A stretch of DNA of 64,000 nt, taken from NCBI GenBank assembly GCA_040772505.1, contig JAXGYA010000008.1:62001-126000 (forward strand), read 5' to 3'. This document shows positions 44,511 to 53,415 of the stretch, piece by piece. The position numbers and the translations under genes were made by a program. Origin of the DNA: Mariniphaga sp040772505. GTDB taxonomy: Bacteria > Bacteroidota > Bacteroidia > Bacteroidales > Prolixibacteraceae. The notes below the pieces were generated by a model that saw nothing but the letters and a program-made list of their open reading frames with translations, was not told where the DNA came from and did no database searches. Each line of letters starts with the position of its first letter. Positions within the stretch are counted from its first letter, which is position 1.

Positions 44511-45305
44511 TTATTTTAAAAATATTGTAGCCGCTACGATCAGGGTTGAAATAGTTGACAGGAAAAGTGAATAAAAGTTACTATTTTCACGTGTCCTTTT
44601 ATATTTACTTGGTTGAATATAAACAATGTCATTTGGCTGCAGGAAAAATACGTCAGAATAATAGACACTTTTGTCTTGAAAATTGATATTATAGGTTTGG
44701 GTTTCATTTTCATTGTGTCGTATTACCAATACATTGCTAAGGTTGGCAAATTCTGTAATGCCGTTTGCCATGCTTATTGCATCAACAATATTTAAACTAC
44801 CTTCATAATTATAGTATAACCCGGGATTTCGTACTTCTCCCATAATATTTACTTTAAAATTTAATACTTTTACACTCACATTCGGATCTTTCAGATAGTC
44901 TTCTGCATTTTCCTTAATCCGGGCTTGGGCTTCAGCCAAATTTAAACCCGCTACCTCAACTTTTCCTATGACCGGCAACGTGATATTACCCTCCTTATCC
45001 ACCATGTAACCGTTGATATATTGACTGGTTCTGTCCCCAAACATTTGCTGCGTTCCGGAACCATAGCCTCCTCCTACGCTCAGTCCGGGATTAAAAAGCT
45101 GATTCACTTCTTTATCGAGTGTTAATACACTTAAATACAGATTATCAAATGGTTTTATCCTGTATTCAGGAGCCTTTCCGGGAATCTCATGAAGCGTCAT
45201 ATCGTCTTTTAAATCACTAAACATGGTTAGTTCCTTTGAACTTCTGCATGATGTTTGAATGATAAACACAATCAATAAAAGATTTATAATGTATCCTTTG
45301 TTCAT
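44511..45305 (-). CDS. Wza-type polysaccharide export outer-membrane lipoprotein
   Basis: This 264-residue protein has a lipoprotein signal ending at Cys20 (IIQTSC). The Poly_export domain follows (about 46-150; YRIKPFDNLYLSVLTLD, GYMVDKEGNITLPVIGKVEVAGL), then an SLBB domain (about 152-235; VNIMGEVRNPGLYYNYEGSLNIVDAI). A C-terminal hydrophobic segment (about 243-262) could form the outer-membrane pore helix. It forms the export channel together with Wzc. It sits between the priming transferase (gap about 138 bases) and wzc. Confidence 0.93.
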   Translation of the reverse strand: MNKGYIINLLLIVFIIQTSCRSSKELTMFSDLKDDMTLHEIPGKAPEYRIKPFDNLYLSVLTLDKEVNQLFNPGLSVGGGYGSGTQQMFGDRTSQYINGYMVDKEGNITLPVIGKVEVAGLNLAEAQARIKENAEDYLKDPNVSVKVLNFKVNIMGEVRNPGLYYNYEGSLNIVDAISMANGITEFANLSNVLVIRHNENETQTYNINFQDKSVYYSDVFFLQPNDIVYIQPSKYKRTRENSNFYSLFLSTISTLIVAATIFLK

Positions 45306-45443
45306 TTTTGTTCCATTAAATTATTGTTGAATTTACTATTCATCTGATATCAAATTAATTGTTTTCTATGGTATCAGATGGAACTCGCATAGATTTTAAT
45401 CGTAGTCGTTTGTGTTAAACTTAAATGCTCGTTTCATCCTCTT

Positions 45444-46847
45444 TTATTGCCCATCACGGGCAAATATCACTTTGAACGTTTTTAGTATAATAATAAAATC
45501 CAGCATTAGCGACCAATTATCTATATATTCCATATCCATCTCCATCCATTTTTCGAAGGATATTTTATTGCGACCCGACACCTGCCATGTACATGTTATA
45601 CCGGGATTTATGCTCAAACGCCTGTTGAGCTCCCTTTTATATTGTTTTACCTCTGAGGGAATCGGTGGTCTGGGCCCCACAATAGACATATCGCCCATTA
45701 TAACATTAATAAACTGAGGAAGTTCGTCAAGTGATGTTTTTCGAAGAAACTTCCCTACACGCGTTATCCTGGGATCATTTCTTATTTTAAAAACAGGGCC
45801 GTCTTGTTCATTCAAATCCATCATTTTTTCTTGTAATTCTTCGGCATTTATTACCATAGTTCTATACTTAAGACATTTGAACAACCTCCCATTCCGTCCG
45901 ACCCTTGTCTGCTTAAAGAATACAGGCCCGCCATCATCCAGTTTGATCGCCAGGGCAATAGCCAACATAAAGGGCGTAATAAGGATGAGTATTAATGCTG
46001 ACAAAAAGAAATCAATAGTACCTTTCACCTTCATGGCGAAATAGTGCTCCGGAGTATTTCTGAAAGAAAGAAAAAACTGATTATTCAGAAAATAGATCTT
46101 AGGACTTAACCCACTAAAACTTAATACCTTGTTGTGGATATAAAAAATTACTCCAACTTCTCTGCAATCTCGAATAAGTTTTTTTATTCTTCTGGAATCA
46201 AATTCCTTTTTGCAGTAAAAAACTTCATCAATTACTGTTTCGTCGATAAGTTGAGCAAAATTTTCATTTTCGGAGTATATTGGATACCTATTGCCAAACT
46301 TCAACCTGATTTGCTTCGAATTGGATATTATTCCCCTAATCCGGTAGCCCCAACCGGCGGTTTCAATTATTTGGTTGATAAATTCAGACGATGATTCATC
46401 AGCCATGATCAAAATCATCCTGGAATTATACCCTTTCTTGCGAAAGTAGCGTAATATCATTATCACTAATATTTTTTCTATGGCAAGCACGAAAAAATTG
46501 ATTACTGAAAATGTTAATATGACCTTTAGCGTTAGCCATTCAAAGTCAAAAATCCTGGCAATAATTGCAATGGAAATGGAACCAAGTGCAATGATCAATA
46601 CATATCGCTTTAGCAAATGTATGTAGTTTTGAATCCTTGTCATTGCTCCCATGTCAAAAAGGTCTAACAACCCAAACCAAATGGGGATAATAAGAAATAC
46701 AATTACAAGATACTCTGTTTTATTTATTATAGGATCGGCATTAAAACTGCCAAAATACCATAACACCAAAAAGAAGCTAAGCAGGGATAATCCAACCTGA
46801 AAAAGGACACTTATCCTTTCTACTGCAGCTTCACGTTCTTTAATCAT
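45444..46847 (-). CDS. Undecaprenyl-phosphate sugar phosphotransferase (priming enzyme, WcaJ/WbaP type)
   Basis: This 467-residue polytopic transferase starts the repeat unit by moving a sugar-1-phosphate to undecaprenyl phosphate. The ATG at 46845-46847 (MIKEREAAVERIS) is preferred; a GTG at 46919 would overlap the upstream gene. Four membrane helices (about 15-130), a Rossmann-like domain and a C-terminal bac_transf domain are visible (VKGTIDFFLSALILILITPF, FKQTRVGRNGRLFKCLKYRTM, DELPQFINVIMGDMSIVGPRPP). The usual CoA-binding-fold extension is present, as in WcaJ. The donor is not evident: UDP-glucose, galactose or a HexNAc derivative are all possible. Confidence 0.93.
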   Translation of the reverse strand: MIKEREAAVERISVLFQVGLSLLSFFLVLWYFGSFNADPIINKTEYLVIVFLIIPIWFGLLDLFDMGAMTRIQNYIHLLKRYVLIIALGSISIAIIARIFDFEWLTLKVILTFSVINFFVLAIEKILVIMILRYFRKKGYNSRMILIMADESSSEFINQIIETAGWGYRIRGIISNSKQIRLKFGNRYPIYSENENFAQLIDETVIDEVFYCKKEFDSRRIKKLIRDCREVGVIFYIHNKVLSFSGLSPKIYFLNNQFFLSFRNTPEHYFAMKVKGTIDFFLSALILILITPFMLAIALAIKLDDGGPVFFKQTRVGRNGRLFKCLKYRTMVINAEELQEKMMDLNEQDGPVFKIRNDPRITRVGKFLRKTSLDELPQFINVIMGDMSIVGPRPPIPSEVKQYKRELNRRLSINPGITCTWQVSGRNKISFEKWMEMDMEYIDNWSLMLDFIIILKTFKVIFARDGQ

Positions 46848-46908
46848 AGCTATTTGTTTTAAAATATTATTAAAATGCGTTAAGAAAACAATCCTGTAGC
46901 ATAAGTTT

Positions 46909-47766
46909 TTATGCAACACAGTATTCGATAAGCAACTTAGTTTCTTCTATATGCGCTTTTGATGATGCGCCAAAGAGTACCGATTCAATTTTGGGAAACT
47001 GCTCAAGATATTCGATTGCCTCTTTAGGTCTCAGGGCACCGGCCGCCAGAACCTGCATTGCAATTGGCCTGAATTCCCGTTCGTTCAGATATTTCTCATA
47101 AATTTCTTTGCCACCTGACATCCTGAACCCAATCTTATTAATGGATGAACAGATAATAGGGTTTTCAATACCCACGGAATTTAATGCATCGAGCAATAAC
47201 GGCATGTTCATAGTAATGTACCCTGGCTCACTGTTGTACCTTTTCCGGATATAAGCATCGAATTCGGCAAAAACACGGTACATTTTTAACCCCAGAATCA
47301 TATCCACCAAAACATTCTGGATGAATATAACCGGCGTATCTATACCAGTAAACATTTTCATTTCAGCATCGATCAGGAGTTCCATTAACTTTGTAAAGTC
47401 CTTGTTTAAATAGGCCAGCCCCCCTTTTGCAAAAGTGCCGAAAATATTTCCCGGTACATATTGTTTAATTGTACCCATAATACCCAACTCGGTAACTGCA
47501 TTGGCATATTTATGAGCGTAAGGCATGCACGGATAAATTTTAAAGTTTTCATATCCTGCCGGATTGTTTCGTATGTGTGCACATACATTTCCGATCCTAT
47601 CGTGTGTGGTGCACATAAATGTATTAATCCCAAGCGATATTGCCTGGTCGAGTACCCTGATAATAGATGAATCATCTTTAAACCGTATCGCCTGGGTCCT
47701 TGATTTTTCATCTGATTGATGACTTACCGCGAAAAACTGGTTGTCTCCGAACAGCACTTTTTCCAT
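46909..47766 (-). CDS. Conserved polysaccharide-locus protein, TIM-barrel-like (unrecognised)
   Basis: This protein of about 285 residues begins MEKVLFGDNQFFAVSHQS (ATG 47764-47766 follows the upstream stop by one base; an earlier ATG at 47784 overlaps it). I do not recognise the family. The arrangement (ILDQAISLGINTFMCTTHDR, ITMNMPLLLDALNSVGIENPIICSSINKIGF) and the end, LAAGALRPKEAIEYL and VLFGASSKAHIEETK, resemble aldo-keto reductases, whose C-terminal cofactor-binding loop has a similar G-A/S-S/R pattern. It may be an oxidoreductase or lyase working with the adjacent Gfo/Idh and DUF354 proteins. The reaction is unknown. Confidence 0.55.
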   Translation of the reverse strand: MEKVLFGDNQFFAVSHQSDEKSRTQAIRFKDDSSIIRVLDQAISLGINTFMCTTHDRIGNVCAHIRNNPAGYENFKIYPCMPYAHKYANAVTELGIMGTIKQYVPGNIFGTFAKGGLAYLNKDFTKLMELLIDAEMKMFTGIDTPVIFIQNVLVDMILGLKMYRVFAEFDAYIRKRYNSEPGYITMNMPLLLDALNSVGIENPIICSSINKIGFRMSGGKEIYEKYLNEREFRPIAMQVLAAGALRPKEAIEYLEQFPKIESVLFGASSKAHIEETKLLIEYCVA

Positions 47767-47767
47767 G

Positions 47768-48784
47768 TTAGTTGTTTTTATCATCTTTAACTATCATTTC
47801 AATTACATGATCCGTATAATTTGCCATCTCAAAAGTGTTGTATTCCGGTTGTCGATTGTTTTTTATACAATTAACGAAATAATCTATCTGTGCACTGTAC
47901 TCTTCGCCGCGCAGATAAAACTCAACAGGAATAGCCAATTCTGTAATATATTTTAGATTCCAACCTTTTTCCAGATTCTCTGAAGGAACAGACTGTTTCA
48001 GAAATACCTTTATCTCGGTAGCATCACATACGATTTTACCGTTTTTCCCCTGAACCGTTATCGAAGTGGACATTTTACGGTAAGTTTCGTCACTCCAGTT
48101 CACAAGTAACGTTCCCGTTAAGCCGTTTTCCAGTTTTAACAGGGAATACACTCCATCCTCCACCCCTCTGGAGTAAAAATTTTTTAACAGGGTGCCACAA
48201 ATATTAACCGGGCGCCCCACAATTTCCTGAATAAGATTGATGACGTGCGATGCATAATCGTATAGGCAACCGCCGCCTTCTTCAGGATTGGAACGCCAGG
48301 TCCCCCCTTTCTCTTTAATAACAACCGGGCCATAAGCTTCACCGCTAAAGTGTAAAAGCTCCCCCAGAATATTTAGCGAAAGTAACCGTTTCAATTCCCT
48401 GAATGTTCCGATAAAATGGTTGTGGAATCCTACCTGGTTGACCAGCCCTTTTTCAAGCGCCATGTCTCTCAATTCTTGTCCCTGATCTGCTTTTAGGGTA
48501 AAAGGTTTTTCACAAAAAACATGTACCCCCTTTCCCAAGGCGTATTTTACCATAGGATAATGGTATTTGGTTGGAGTTGCAATAATTACGAATTCAGGAT
48601 TTTCACTGTTTATCATTTTCTCAAAGTCGCTGTAAGTTTTTACGCTACTGAATTTGTTGAATGCATTCAAAACCATAGAAGATGTGTCGCAAACAGCAAC
48701 CATATCAACATCGGGATGTGCACTCGCAATTGCAGCATGAGACAGCCCCATCTTACCGAGGCCTGTTACAGCACCTTTAATCAT
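47768..48784 (-). CDS. Gfo/Idh/MocA family oxidoreductase of the polysaccharide locus
   Basis: This 338-residue NAD(P)-dependent dehydrogenase has the Rossmann motif VTGLGKMGLSH (6-16) and the EKP motif in VFCEKPFTL (about 91-99). GGGCLYDYASHVINL (about 172-186) carries the catalytic-site residues of the family. It probably oxidises or reduces a nucleotide sugar, like WbpB on UDP-sugar uronates, but the aminotransferase and acetyltransferase that accompany WbpB are absent. It lies 3 bases after the DUF354 gene and 1 base before the unrecognised gene, so the three are a tight unit. Confidence 0.88.
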   Translation of the reverse strand: MIKGAVTGLGKMGLSHAAIASAHPDVDMVAVCDTSSMVLNAFNKFSSVKTYSDFEKMINSENPEFVIIATPTKYHYPMVKYALGKGVHVFCEKPFTLKADQGQELRDMALEKGLVNQVGFHNHFIGTFRELKRLLSLNILGELLHFSGEAYGPVVIKEKGGTWRSNPEEGGGCLYDYASHVINLIQEIVGRPVNICGTLLKNFYSRGVEDGVYSLLKLENGLTGTLLVNWSDETYRKMSTSITVQGKNGKIVCDATEIKVFLKQSVPSENLEKGWNLKYITELAIPVEFYLRGEEYSAQIDYFVNCIKNNRQPEYNTFEMANYTDHVIEMIVKDDKNN

Positions 48785-48787
48785 AGC

Positions 48788-49801
48788 TTATTGTTTAAGG
48801 TTAACTATTTGATATTTAATAATTTTGAACGATTCCACACCTTCTGCAAGTGTGGACAAATCCTTTTCCACTGCTCTTTCAGCCTCAAGGGTCGTTTTGA
48901 TCTCCTCGTATGAAATGTTTGGATGGATTGTCATGCAACCTTTTTCAACTAAGTATGAATCTACTTTCAGCATCTCCTCCTGATAAATTGAAATTACCGG
49001 AATACCCAGTACAGCCAGTTCCCGTGTCATTGAGCCACCTGCACCAACAAAAAGTTTGCAATTACTAATAATTTCTTTCAGCGAAAGTGGCTTTTCTGCA
49101 ACAGTAAGGTTGACAGATTTTTGTCGTTTGTAATGTTCTGTCTGGTTTTTATCGCGTGGCAACACTATGATTTTATACTGAGATGACAATGCCAGCAGTT
49201 TCTCATCGAAGAAATTCAGTGGCCCATGGTAATATTGTGCCGACCACGGCTCGGGCCTGAAATAGATGACATTTTTAACCGAACCGTTTGTTGGAAATAA
49301 TCCTTTTTGCTGTGAAAGATAGATCGCCTCTTTCACACTTGGGTAAAAAGAGACTTTTGACTTTAACGGCCATTTCCGGGTAAATTTTTCGTTTCGGAAA
49401 GCGATTGGTAAAACCACCTTGTTAGCGAACCAAAATCCAAAAATATTGCCTTTTGCATGTTCGTTATCATTCGTATATAAACTGGGAATCCCCAAAACCC
49501 GGCTAACTACCGGCTGATAAAAACTACTCTGGCTGGCCGAAATATCAGGCTTGTTTTTTCGGATAAATACATACAGTCTTATCAGTCTCCTAAGGAAAAG
49601 AAACATTTTTTGGCATTTCCCTCTGCCCGCCTTTTCGCCAATAACATGAAATTTTAATCTGTTGAGTTGAAGCAATGCGATGGTGTTACCCGAATCACGA
49701 CAGGTAAGCAAGAGTTCGTGTTTCTCATTTTCAAATTCCTTTATAAAAGGAACCCAAAAAGAGACTTGGGGTGTATTGATAAAATCTATCCAGATCTTCA
49801 T
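48788..49801 (-). CDS. DUF354 family protein (GT-B-like)
   Basis: This 337-residue protein starts MKIWIDFINTPQVSFWVPFIKEF, the DUF354 signature known from archaeal and bacterial polysaccharide loci. The fold resembles GT-B enzymes such as UDP-GlcNAc 2-epimerase and MurG. GAGGSMTRELAVLGIPVISIYQ (about 252-273) corresponds to the nucleotide-sugar-binding loop. No function is established that I know of. It lies between wecC (13 bases away) and the Gfo/Idh gene. A glycosyltransferase or nucleotide-sugar-processing role is inference. Confidence 0.8.
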   Translation of the reverse strand: MKIWIDFINTPQVSFWVPFIKEFENEKHELLLTCRDSGNTIALLQLNRLKFHVIGEKAGRGKCQKMFLFLRRLIRLYVFIRKNKPDISASQSSFYQPVVSRVLGIPSLYTNDNEHAKGNIFGFWFANKVVLPIAFRNEKFTRKWPLKSKVSFYPSVKEAIYLSQQKGLFPTNGSVKNVIYFRPEPWSAQYYHGPLNFFDEKLLALSSQYKIIVLPRDKNQTEHYKRQKSVNLTVAEKPLSLKEIISNCKLFVGAGGSMTRELAVLGIPVISIYQEEMLKVDSYLVEKGCMTIHPNISYEEIKTTLEAERAVEKDLSTLAEGVESFKIIKYQIVNLKQ

Positions 49802-49814
49802 TGATGATCAGTTT

Positions 49815-51026
49815 TCACTTTTTAAATATCCCGGCAAAATCCAGTATTACTTTATCGTTCCGATATTCCAGGGTTTTAAATTCGTTGTGAGCAACAAGGA
49901 AAGCGACAATATCAGCTTTTGCATAAGCCTCGCGATAATCTGTCAGTTTAAAAACGTCGTGGTCTTTAATGTTTGGCTCAACTATCAGCAAGCCATCCTG
50001 TTCCGATTGCATCACCTTTTGTGCAATGTATTTGGCGGGGCTTTCCCGTAGATCATCGATATTGGGTTTAAATGAAAGCCCCATAATTGCCACCAGTGGT
50101 TTTCTGCCGCTTTTCAACTCAAAGCCAAGCATAGAGTTTCTGATTCTTTCGGCGCACCAAAATGATTTATAATTATTGATCTCGCGTGATTTCCCTATTA
50201 TTTGCGATTCCATCGGAAAATCGGAAGTCAGAAAATAGGGATCAACAGCAATACAATGTCCACCTACACCGCAACCCGGCTGGAGAATGTTAACCCTCGG
50301 GTGCTTATTGGCCAGTTCAATCAGCTCCCAAACATTGATGCCGGCCTTATCGCAAATCAGTGAAAGCTCGTTGGCAAATGCAATTTGTACATCCCTCGAT
50401 GAATTCTCAGTTAGTTTACACATTTCTGCGGTACGGGCATTGGTTGCATGTAGTGTTCCTTTTACAAAAACGGAATAAAATTCCTTCGCTTTTGTCGTTG
50501 AAGCTTCATCAATTCCACCGATTACGCGGTCGTTCTGCACCAGCTCATGAATGGCATTTCCCGGAAGTACCCGTTCAGGGCAATAAGCAATATAAATCTT
50601 CTCTTTAAGTTCGGGACGTTTCGTGAATATAAGCGTGGCCATTTTGTCAGTGGTACCTACCGGAGATGTGGATTCTATAATACAGAGATCGTTTCTCTTC
50701 AGTAACGGAATAATAGCCCTGATTGCAGCTTCCACAAAAGAAATATCTGGTTCATGGTCACCTTTAAATGGTGTAGGAACCACGATTAAATAAACATCGC
50801 TGACCTCAGGTGTGGTTGCCGCACGTAATTTCCCCCGGGCAACAACCTTTTTTACCAACTCATCTAATCCGGGTTCAGAAATGTGTGCCTCCCCCTTGTT
50901 AATGATTTCAACTACTTTTTTATTTGTATCTACTCCCAATACTGAAAGCCCCTTATCGGCAGTAATTGCAGCAGTGGGCAGGCCAATGTAACCCAATCCC
51001 AAAAAACATATTTGACTATAGTTCAT
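49815..51026 (-). CDS. wecC: UDP-N-acetyl-D-mannosamine dehydrogenase
   Basis: WecC oxidises UDP-ManNAc twice at C6 to UDP-ManNAcA, using NAD+. The 403-residue protein has the GLGYIGLPTAA cofactor motif (10-20), the KLTENSSRDVQIAFANELS central helix, and the catalytic cysteine in PGCGVGGHCIAVDPYF (about 260-275). It ends as in UDP-glucose/ManNAc dehydrogenases. It overlaps wecB by 4 bases. Pairing with WecB strongly supports ManNAc rather than glucose as substrate. It provides an acidic sugar for the exopolysaccharide. Confidence 0.94.
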   Translation of the reverse strand: MNYSQICFLGLGYIGLPTAAITADKGLSVLGVDTNKKVVEIINKGEAHISEPGLDELVKKVVARGKLRAATTPEVSDVYLIVVPTPFKGDHEPDISFVEAAIRAIIPLLKRNDLCIIESTSPVGTTDKMATLIFTKRPELKEKIYIAYCPERVLPGNAIHELVQNDRVIGGIDEASTTKAKEFYSVFVKGTLHATNARTAEMCKLTENSSRDVQIAFANELSLICDKAGINVWELIELANKHPRVNILQPGCGVGGHCIAVDPYFLTSDFPMESQIIGKSREINNYKSFWCAERIRNSMLGFELKSGRKPLVAIMGLSFKPNIDDLRESPAKYIAQKVMQSEQDGLLIVEPNIKDHDVFKLTDYREAYAKADIVAFLVAHNEFKTLEYRNDKVILDFAGIFKK

Positions 51027-52213
51027 AAATGATTATTTGCGATAAATAGCTCAATAAACTCAACAATACGGGCGCTCGCTTTCCCGTCGCCATAAGGATT
51101 TGATGTCTGCGACATGTTGCGATAATGACCATGATCGTCGAGAAGACGGCTCACTTCGGTCACGATTTTTTGCCTATTGGTGCCCACCAGCAAAACTGTA
51201 CCGGTTTCCACCGCTTCAGGCCTTTCGGTTGTATCTCGCATTACCAGTACCGGCTTACCCAGTCCGGGGGCTTCTTCCTGAATACCACCTGAATCTGTAA
51301 GCACCAGATAACTTTTACTCATCAGATAGACGAAAGGAAGATAATCAAGAGGGGCAATCAAATGTACATTTGGAATAGTCACATTACCGTTGCTACCCAA
51401 AATTTCATAAACCGGCTTTCTTACATTTGGGTTTAGGTGAACAGGATAAACAAAATCGGTATCAGAGTAATCAACTGCCAGCTCTTTAATAGCTTGGCAA
51501 ATGTTCAGAAACCCGTCACCAAAATTTTCCCTCCGATGGCCGGTAATCAAAACCAATCGACGCTTTCTATCCCAATCGTAAACCAGCTTTTCGGAAATGC
51601 CCCGGCCCATGAGCAACTTAATTAAACGAGGCTCTGTCCCCGGTATTGTTTTTATCTTCTCTACAGCTAACTTCAGGGCGTCGATAACCGTATTCCCCGT
51701 TACTTTAATCCTGTCCTGGCTCACCCCCTCGCGCTTTAAGTTCTCACAGCTCAACGGGGTAGGTGCAAAATGCAAGGTTGCAAGCCGTCCGGTAATCTGT
51801 CGGTTCATCTCTTCGGGCCACGGGCTATAAATATTTTGTGTACGTAACCCTGCTTCTACATGCCCCACCGGAATTTGCCGATAAAATGCAGCCAAAGCCG
51901 TTGCTGCAGATGTGGTGGTATCGCCGTGAACCAGTACCATATCGGGCTGAACCTCTTTAAGGACATCCCTCATACCGATTAATACGCGGGAGGTAACATC
52001 ATATAAATCCTGCCCCTGTTTCATGATATTCAAATCAAAGTCAGGTGTGATCTCAAAAACTTCCAATACTTGGTCAAGCATTTCCCGATGCTGCCCTGTC
52101 ACGCACACGACCGTTTGAAAACGATCGGGGTGCATTTGCAGAGCCTTTACCAGTGGAGCCATTTTTATTGCTTCGGGACGTGTTCCGAAAACAAGAAGTA
52201 TCTTTTGTGTCAT
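51023..52213 (-). CDS. wecB: UDP-N-acetylglucosamine 2-epimerase (non-hydrolysing)
   Basis: WecB interconverts UDP-GlcNAc and UDP-ManNAc. The 396-residue protein begins VFGTRPEAIKMAPLVKAL. It has GQHREMLDQVLEVF, VHGDTTTSAATALAAFY, HVEAGLRT and the C-terminal DSGGIQEEAPGLGKPVLVMRDTTERPEA, all hallmark motifs. It overlaps wecC by 4 bases and lies 11 bases downstream of the toroid gene. Starting material comes from the general GlcNAc pool. Confidence 0.96.
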   Translation of the reverse strand: MTQKILLVFGTRPEAIKMAPLVKALQMHPDRFQTVVCVTGQHREMLDQVLEVFEITPDFDLNIMKQGQDLYDVTSRVLIGMRDVLKEVQPDMVLVHGDTTTSAATALAAFYRQIPVGHVEAGLRTQNIYSPWPEEMNRQITGRLATLHFAPTPLSCENLKREGVSQDRIKVTGNTVIDALKLAVEKIKTIPGTEPRLIKLLMGRGISEKLVYDWDRKRRLVLITGHRRENFGDGFLNICQAIKELAVDYSDTDFVYPVHLNPNVRKPVYEILGSNGNVTIPNVHLIAPLDYLPFVYLMSKSYLVLTDSGGIQEEAPGLGKPVLVMRDTTERPEAVETGTVLLVGTNRQKIVTEVSRLLDDHGHYRNMSQTSNPYGDGKASARIVEFIELFIANNHL

Positions 52214-52224
52214 GCTTATATTTT

Positions 52225-53415
52225 TTAGTTTTTATTGAAATACGAGGAATAGGCATAAAACATCCAGGCTTGGGCCCATCGCATATAGGGTGTTTTGGAT
52301 GATATGCCTTTTTTCATTTGGTAATAGAAAAATCCCTTCCGGTTTTGCATGTTGTTTATGGTCCATTCCAAAGCCTTCTCTACCAACTCAAGATGTGAGT
52401 CTAACAGTTTGGTTTTGGCTAAAGTTACTATCAGTTGGGCAGGTGCATGAATATCAACCGGGTAGATTTTATTGTGATAATATTTTGAAATCCCGTCTTC
52501 ACGAAAAAAATTTTCTATATAAAACTTCATCCCTTTTCGAAATGAATCCATTACAGAATTATCTCCGGTATATTGCATGTACTCCCAAGTGCATTCCAGG
52601 TTAAAACCTGTATGAAAACTATCGATCCATTGTTGGTTGCCTGCTGCACCATAAACCCAGGAGCCATCGGCAGCCTGAACTTCCTTGCACGCATTTACAA
52701 CCTGACCGGCAAGAGATAAATACTTCTCATTCTTACTGTATGCATAACAACGTGCCAACAATCTTGCACCAAGAAGCGATGCGTTATAAACCTGAGAGTG
52801 GTCTAACGGAGAATATGAAAAAAGAAAATTTTCCCCGCATTTTATCCGGTTTAAGTCTTTCATTACAAAGTTGGCAGATGACAATGCTGTTTCCAAATAT
52901 TTTTTATTGCCGGTAACTTCATAAGCATTAAACAGGGCGTCGGCACAAAACGAGGTTGCTACTACAGTAGGCGTATGTTTTGGCTGGAAAAAAACCCTGT
53001 TTTGCCAATCAAAGTTGTACCCCCAACATGCTCCGGCATAACCTTTGGATTGAAGAGAAATTAACAACTCAGCCAACTCTGTTACTCTCTTTTTAAGTTC
53101 ATCTGTAGTACCAAAACTGTTCTTGCCCGAAGCAGCTATTTTGTATAAATTGCAATAACCGGTAAGGAAAAGGCCTATTCCTTTTGGATTATGCCCCTTG
53201 GGAATTAACAGTAGTTTCCGCAGGTTTACCGGGTTGCGTTTAAATGCCTGAATCCAGGCCAGACGAGCAAAGCGCCAATGCTTTAATGGTGTGGCCTGAA
53301 ATATTTCGGAGTTCAACCCGTCATAAGGATCCCAACCTTTAAAATTCCCGACCTCACAATAAAGCTTAAGACTATTAAATGACTTTATAATGACCGGATT
53401 AACCATGGAGTTCAT
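52225..53415 (-). CDS. (alpha/alpha)6-toroid protein of the polysaccharide locus (unrecognised)
   Basis: This 396-residue protein has no signal peptide. It is built of helical hairpins, with repeated small-residue/aromatic patterns such as TSFCADALFNAYEVTGNKKY and YNASLLGARLLARCYAYSKNEKYL, then DGSWVYGAAGNQQWIDSFHTGF. This matches six-hairpin glycosidase, lyase or epimerase-like barrels. Similar genes in polysaccharide clusters are sometimes labelled as delta-aminolevulinic acid dehydratase, which does not fit. A cytoplasmic enzyme acting on lipid-linked or nucleotide sugars is possible. The first in-frame codon upstream (53424) is TTG; ATG at 53415 or 53406 is more likely. It overlaps the preceding GT4 gene by 17 bases. 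Confidence 0.65.
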   Translation of the reverse strand: MNSMVNPVIIKSFNSLKLYCEVGNFKGWDPYDGLNSEIFQATPLKHWRFARLAWIQAFKRNPVNLRKLLLIPKGHNPKGIGLFLTGYCNLYKIAASGKNSFGTTDELKKRVTELAELLISLQSKGYAGACWGYNFDWQNRVFFQPKHTPTVVATSFCADALFNAYEVTGNKKYLETALSSANFVMKDLNRIKCGENFLFSYSPLDHSQVYNASLLGARLLARCYAYSKNEKYLSLAGQVVNACKEVQAADGSWVYGAAGNQQWIDSFHTGFNLECTWEYMQYTGDNSVMDSFRKGMKFYIENFFREDGISKYYHNKIYPVDIHAPAQLIVTLAKTKLLDSHLELVEKALEWTINNMQNRKGFFYYQMKKGISSKTPYMRWAQAWMFYAYSSYFNKN

